Below are positions 37,901 through 43,895 of a stretch of 64,000 nt of DNA, in pieces; position 1 is the stretch's first letter, and each line of letters opens with the position of its first letter. This DNA comes from Macrocystis pyrifera (lineage: Eukaryota; Sar; Phaeophyceae; Laminariales; Laminariaceae). The notes under the pieces are model-generated. The model made no database searches. It saw only the letters and a program-made list of their open reading frames with translations, and was not told the DNA's origin. Location: contig JASSKH010000010.1 in the NCBI GenBank assembly GCA_031763025.1, positions 9,193,427 through 9,257,426 of the forward strand, in the 5' to 3' direction. The position numbers were made by a program, and so were the translations under genes.

Positions 37901-40900
37901 CGTTGATCACTCAGAAAGATTCCCCCGAAAATAAAGAAAACCAAGGGAAAAACCAAGGCCTCCACAGTAGTTATATTGTCGCCCAGGAAGACTGCATAGA
38001 CTCAGAGGTTCCAGGGTTTGAAAATACTGCTGGGGGGGATGCACCGTTGAAGTACGTCGAGAAGGCATTTCTCGTGAGAGGAAGACGCGGAAAAACGTGC
38101 TCCAGAAGGTCAGCCTCACAACCGATTCTTAGTAGGATGCAGCTCACCCTTCATGCGACTCGCCGAACATCCTACGGCGCATCGCGATTCGTGCAAGCAA
38201 TGTCTACCTCGGCGGTGAAATCCGACGTGCTCCGTCCCGGCGTTGCAGGGATGCGAGTGTCTATGGTCATTCGACTACGGCCATGCATGATATGAGTGCC
38301 CCCCCTCCGCCCCTCTCTCTCTGCTTCTCCGCTCCTTTCCTAGCCAACAGCGCCCAACAGTTGTTACCCTTTGCTTCCATCCCCGCTCACATCCCCCCCC
38401 CCCCCCCCCGCCGCCGCCCCCGCCCCCGCCACATGAAGGAAAGCATCTACAAGATGCGTGAGGCGTTGCGCCGAGAGCACGAGAGCAGCGAGCAGCAGAA
38501 TATTGTGCGCATCGGGGAGAACCTGGAGCTGACCCGAGATCTCAACCACGTCCGAAAGAAGAATGCTGTCTTGGAGGCTGTGATCGTTCGACTCGAAGCT
38601 GATATCAAGGTATTTAGTTCAACTGACATACCAGGCACTGTAAACCGCCATGGCTGTGAGTTGGTTTACCACTACAACCATAGTTGTGTGGCGAAGTAAA
38701 CGCACTGTAGTACGTAACTGTCTTTAGTATTCATTACTAAAGATACGGCCAACGCACCAAGTATCTTACAGATAACACGTCGCCCACGCACATCACACGC
38801 AGACGACACCATTTCCGCCAGACACTCTCCGTCATCGCCCCTCACCCCCTGCTCCCACCCCTCCCCCCACCCCCCCCCCATCCCCTCCCCCTTCTCCCCC
38901 CCCCCCTACTCCCCTCTCTACTTCCTCCCTCCTTCCCTCCACTTCCCCCCCCACCACCACCTACCCACGGGGGTGGTGTACGCCTCTCATCTCCATCTTC
39001 CCCGCTCATCATGCTTTCTAAACAATGACCAAAAGTTCGACAAGAACGCAAGGAGGAAGAGAGCCCGAGCCGCCGCCCGCAACTCCAGCTCCGCCCCGGA
39101 GTTCCTCTCCGCTCTCCACCACCATCACCACGGGGGCGGCGGCATGGCTCTCCTTGGGAGCGGTGGTGGCGGTGTTGGAGGGGGGGGGACGCTTGTCAGA
39201 AGTCCCCTGGCGAGCCTCGCGAGCCTCTCCTCCCCCTCCCCCGCGGATCCCGGCGGCTCCGCTGGCAGTGGTCTTGCCGGCGGGGGACACCCGACTTCTT
39301 TGATTCCGCCGCCCCGCCTTATTCTTAACAGCAACGCTGACAAAAGTATTGGCCGCAGCCTGGATGAGACCAATCGTGTCTTGATAGCGTCCTCGTTGGG
39401 CGGTGAAGAAGAAGCAGAAGCGGAGCAGCTGCAGCACCTAGCACCCGACGGAACATCATCATCATCAGCAGCAGCAGCAGTAGCAGTGGGTGGCCAGCTG
39501 CGAAAACCGCTTCAACCTCAAAACATCGGCGCATCTTCACTAACACGGAACGATCCTCGGAGCAGCGATCATCGGAACGATCCTAGGAACGATAATCTCG
39601 GTCTCCTTCACGCTTCTTCTCCTGCTGCTAGCCACGGCGTGGTCCAGGGAAGGGCGGCGACAGCCCTCCGACGCGGGCTTGACCCGCGCGATAATGTCAA
39701 CAGCGCAGGAGTAGGCGGAGGAGGAGGAGAAAGAGGAGGGAGAGGAGGAGGGGGAACGGTTCGAAAGTTCCTGGACGTCGGCTACAACAAATATCCGGAA
39801 GAAAAACAGACGACTCCCGGATCCGGGGGCACGGGGGGCACGAGGTGGGCGAGGTGGCAGGCCGACGACGACAGGGGTGACCAACGGGGTGCGTGTCTTG
39901 TTGCCCGGGGAAGGCGCCCGGGACTACTCGGCGTTGCTGAGGGGCGCCTCGGGGCTGAGAGGGAGGGAGCTGGAGTCGAGGGCGGCGACAGCCGAAGCGG
40001 AGGTGCGCTTTTTTCTATGGTGTTGGTATCAGGAGAGCGGGGGGGGGAGTACTCATTATTTGTTGATTTCCCTAGTCATTAGACCGTTGAGCACGCATCC
40101 CTTTCGAGACGGGGCACCGTTCCTACTCCTATTAGATTGTTATTTGTCGCGTGAACTGTGCGTTCACCCCCTACTTACATCCCGCCTCCTCATGTTTTTA
40201 TAATGATATGATAGTCATCGTACACCTACCCTGTTTTTTCCATGTCAGACTATTACGGGGGACCATAGTAAATAGGACCTACGGTACACACAAAAAAATA
40301 TATATTTCGCGGTTTTTACTAACAATATTTGGTCCTATTTACTATGGTCCCCCGTTGTAGACGTTCCGGTTAAATTACACTGGTGCGCTACGAATGCGGA
40401 AGGCGATACACGAATATCCTCTGGATATACAATACATATCACCGGTTTCGTTTCGGAATACACTTTACTAATGGTTTCATTCAGTACATGGTAGTGCACG
40501 ACCATACACCTCGCCAAACACCTCGCCAAAAAGTAGCAAATTGCAAGAGAGGTTCATAGGCATGGGTTTTCGCCTTGCCCGTACCACAAGCACATTAACA
40601 TAATCGTCGAGAGATTGACGTATTCGCTCGTGCACCACCCAGACACACGGGGTAGTCCCCCCCCCCCCCCCGCCCCGACGAGACAGTTGCATAGTAACCC
40701 CATTGCTGTCTCTGTAAGTGGCTACACCAGAAATGAAATCAATTCGTTGATACTGTCATCCATATGCAAGAAAATCCGCCTCTAAAGCGGTTCTTGGCAG
40801 GATGCAGCTCACCCTTCATGCGACTCGCCCAACACCTCACGGTGCTTCGCGCTTGGTGCAAGCGATGTCTGCCTGGTCGGTAAAAACCCGACGTGCTCCG

Positions 40901-43854
40901 TCCCGGCATTGTAGGGATGCGAGGGTCTATGGCCATATGACTACGGCCATGCACGATAATGAGTACACCCTCCCCCCGCCCGCCCCGACCATCCCATCAG
41001 CACCGCTCACTGCTTATCCCCGCCGCTCCCCCTGGTCACGCAAGAAAGTCTGCATCAAAGGCGCTTCTACAGGATGCAGCTCACTCTTCATGCGACTCGC
41101 CGAACGCCTCACGGCGGAGCTTCGCGCTTGATGCAGGCAATGCCTGCTTAATCAGTGAAAACCCGACGTGCTTCGTCCCGGCATTGTGGGGGCGCGAGGG
41201 CCTCTGTGGTTATAAAACTACGGCCATCCATAACATGAGCACCCCCCCTCCCCCCCCCCCCCCCCCCCCCCCCCCGCTTCTTCTCGAAAAGGATGCGTGG
41301 TCAATGGCCCAATGACCTAGGCGAGCAACGAATGAGTCCCCCCCCCCGCCCACCCCCCCCCCCACCCCCCACCCCCCCCCCCCCGCCGATCCCCACAAGA
41401 ACCCTATTAACACTATGATCGTAAATATAAGGAACATTTATACATCAATATGAAGACCAAGCGCTCCTTCTATTTACGGGGAGAGCTGTTAATCGGCAGG
41501 ATTTCACGGGAAAAAAAGAAAGTAATCTGATCTAATCGGTAGGTAGGCGCCGTTAGCTGGCTAAACACACCTGATTTTTTTCGCCAAGTCAGGTGACGAA
41601 GCTAAAGCCGTGCGCCAAATCCTCTTCTCGTATGGAACGCCCCATCCATCCGCGCCGCTGTCCGTAGATCATTGGCTGCTGTTACAGTTACTAGCAGCCG
41701 ATATTAACCACAGTCCTGTTTAGGAGACAAACCAGTCAAATTATGAATAGTTTGTCGCCGAAAACGGGACTGTCATACTAAAAGGGTTAACTTGAGTAAG
41801 TCCTAAATCCTGCAGCAGTGCCGACTCGGAGCTCTAGTTACAAGGCTTACCTCTGGGTCCATTCAACACACGACCCTTGCTAGAATTGCACTGCTGCTGT
41901 ACAGATCGGTCCAATTTCGAGCCGTTTCACAGAAACGGGACTGGCTGACCGCGATCCTCCACAAAACAACTAAAAAAAGCTCCCGTTTTTCGCTGCTACC
42001 TTATCAGGCGAGCTTCCTAGCTTTCGAAAACCATCGAATTGCGGCAGAGGGAAAGCGTGCGGTCAAGGCGGTCGAGGCCGAAGCTGTGAAAGCTGTCGGC
42101 GCCCTCAGCGCGGAACTGCATAAACTCCGAACACACAATAACACCACAAATGCGAATAACACCATGAACACCAATAGTAACACTGACTACGGTGCTGGAG
42201 GGTTTCCTAGTGATGATATACTCGGCGGATGTTCCTGGGGGATGGCGGAGAAAGCGGAGATGGCGGCGGCCACGGACCTCGGGGGGGGAGGTGCACGTGA
42301 CAGGTATGTGTGACAAATGTGTGTATTTCGCGCGTATCATATTGTTGTTATTGCGTTGATTTGCCATCCTTTCGAAGTTGATCACTCAGAAACACCCCCC
42401 GATAAAAGAAAAACCAAGAGCTACCTATCATATTATTGTTTTCTTGCGCTCCAAACATGCGTGGCATGAGCTTCAACGTTGATCACTCAAAAGCATCCGG
42501 GAAGAAGAAAACACGGAAACATTTTTTTTTTTTGTCTGGGTGTGGGGTTGCTAACCCTATCCCTCCCTCCGCCCTCCGTCACATTTAAGGGGCCACCCGT
42601 CCGCCCGTGTGTAGGGTTGGGTACGCCTTACAGCCCTATTCCTATTGAACCCCAACCCCGACCGCCCCGGAAAATTATCCGAGATATCATAGAAATTTCT
42701 CGGAAAGGAGAGGTAGTGAGGAGTTTGTGTATACTAACAACCATTGTGTCGACCACTTTGGACAGAAAATGTAAGGACCGTTTGGTCTTCGTATGGTCAT
42801 GCCATTGTTCAAACGATCCTTATTTTTTTCCGTCAAGACTGTTGCTACGTACTGTACCAGGTATATTTTAGTTTCTTTTTTTTGTTTCTTTTCTCTTTCG
42901 AATTGTCTTTGTTTTTGTTTTTGTTTTTTCTCTTTGTTTCGTTTTTGTTTCTCTAGGTCATGGAATGTGTATGTCGTGCCTGTCGTACGCAGTATCATGA
43001 CATGGCATTGCATTACATACGTGGCAACGTAGTATCTCTGTGGCGTAGCTTTGTGACCACAGAACTTGTATCTCTCTATTAATAGGATTGAAGAATCGGC
43101 ACGGACACTGGTTGTGCTGGATGTCGACGCGTAGAAAGAACGGTTTAATGTGAAGAAAAAACAACAACAACAACAACAACAACAACTGTGTGGTATACTG
43201 GACTAGTCCTATGTTGCAGGACGACTGATCGGCACAAAACTTTGTGCCGGGTGTGGGATCTTTTTATTGGACAAGGCTGTGGCCTTTCGGTCCGGCTCGG
43301 AATTTTTCTGGATAAACGACACCCAAACACTCGGCGGAGCCGCGTGGCTGACCCTGCCGACCTCGATCCCCCCCAAAGGGTTCGGGTTCGGGTTCGGGTT
43401 CGGGTTCGGGTTAAAGGGAGGGTTAGGGCTGGGGTCAGGGTGAGGCCTGGGGTCGGGTTCGTCTGGGCCAACGTGCTTCGTTGAAACTGACCACGCACGT
43501 CCTGCGCAAAGAGTTGTGCCGATCAGTCCTGTGGACTATAGCGAGGGCTGAATGGAGAGTTTGCTTTCGAGATTTTCGACTTGGTCGAGCGAGCCGAGCA
43601 ACGATTTGCTGCATACCTGGTACCTGGTCGTATATATATATATATATTGTCACACGCTAAAATCGTCGGTTAATTTTCTGCCACCCGCCGTTGTTTTTTT
43701 AATTTTCCTAATGCATTGTTGTTTTAGCAGCCGAGAAAAAGGCGTTGCGGGACTGTCAGAATCAGAATCAGAATCACCAGCAGCAGCAACAGCAGCAGCA
43801 ACAACAACAGCAACAAGGGCGTCTGTAGCGACAACCGCAGGAGGACAAAAACCC

Positions 43855-43895
<41 letters not shown>

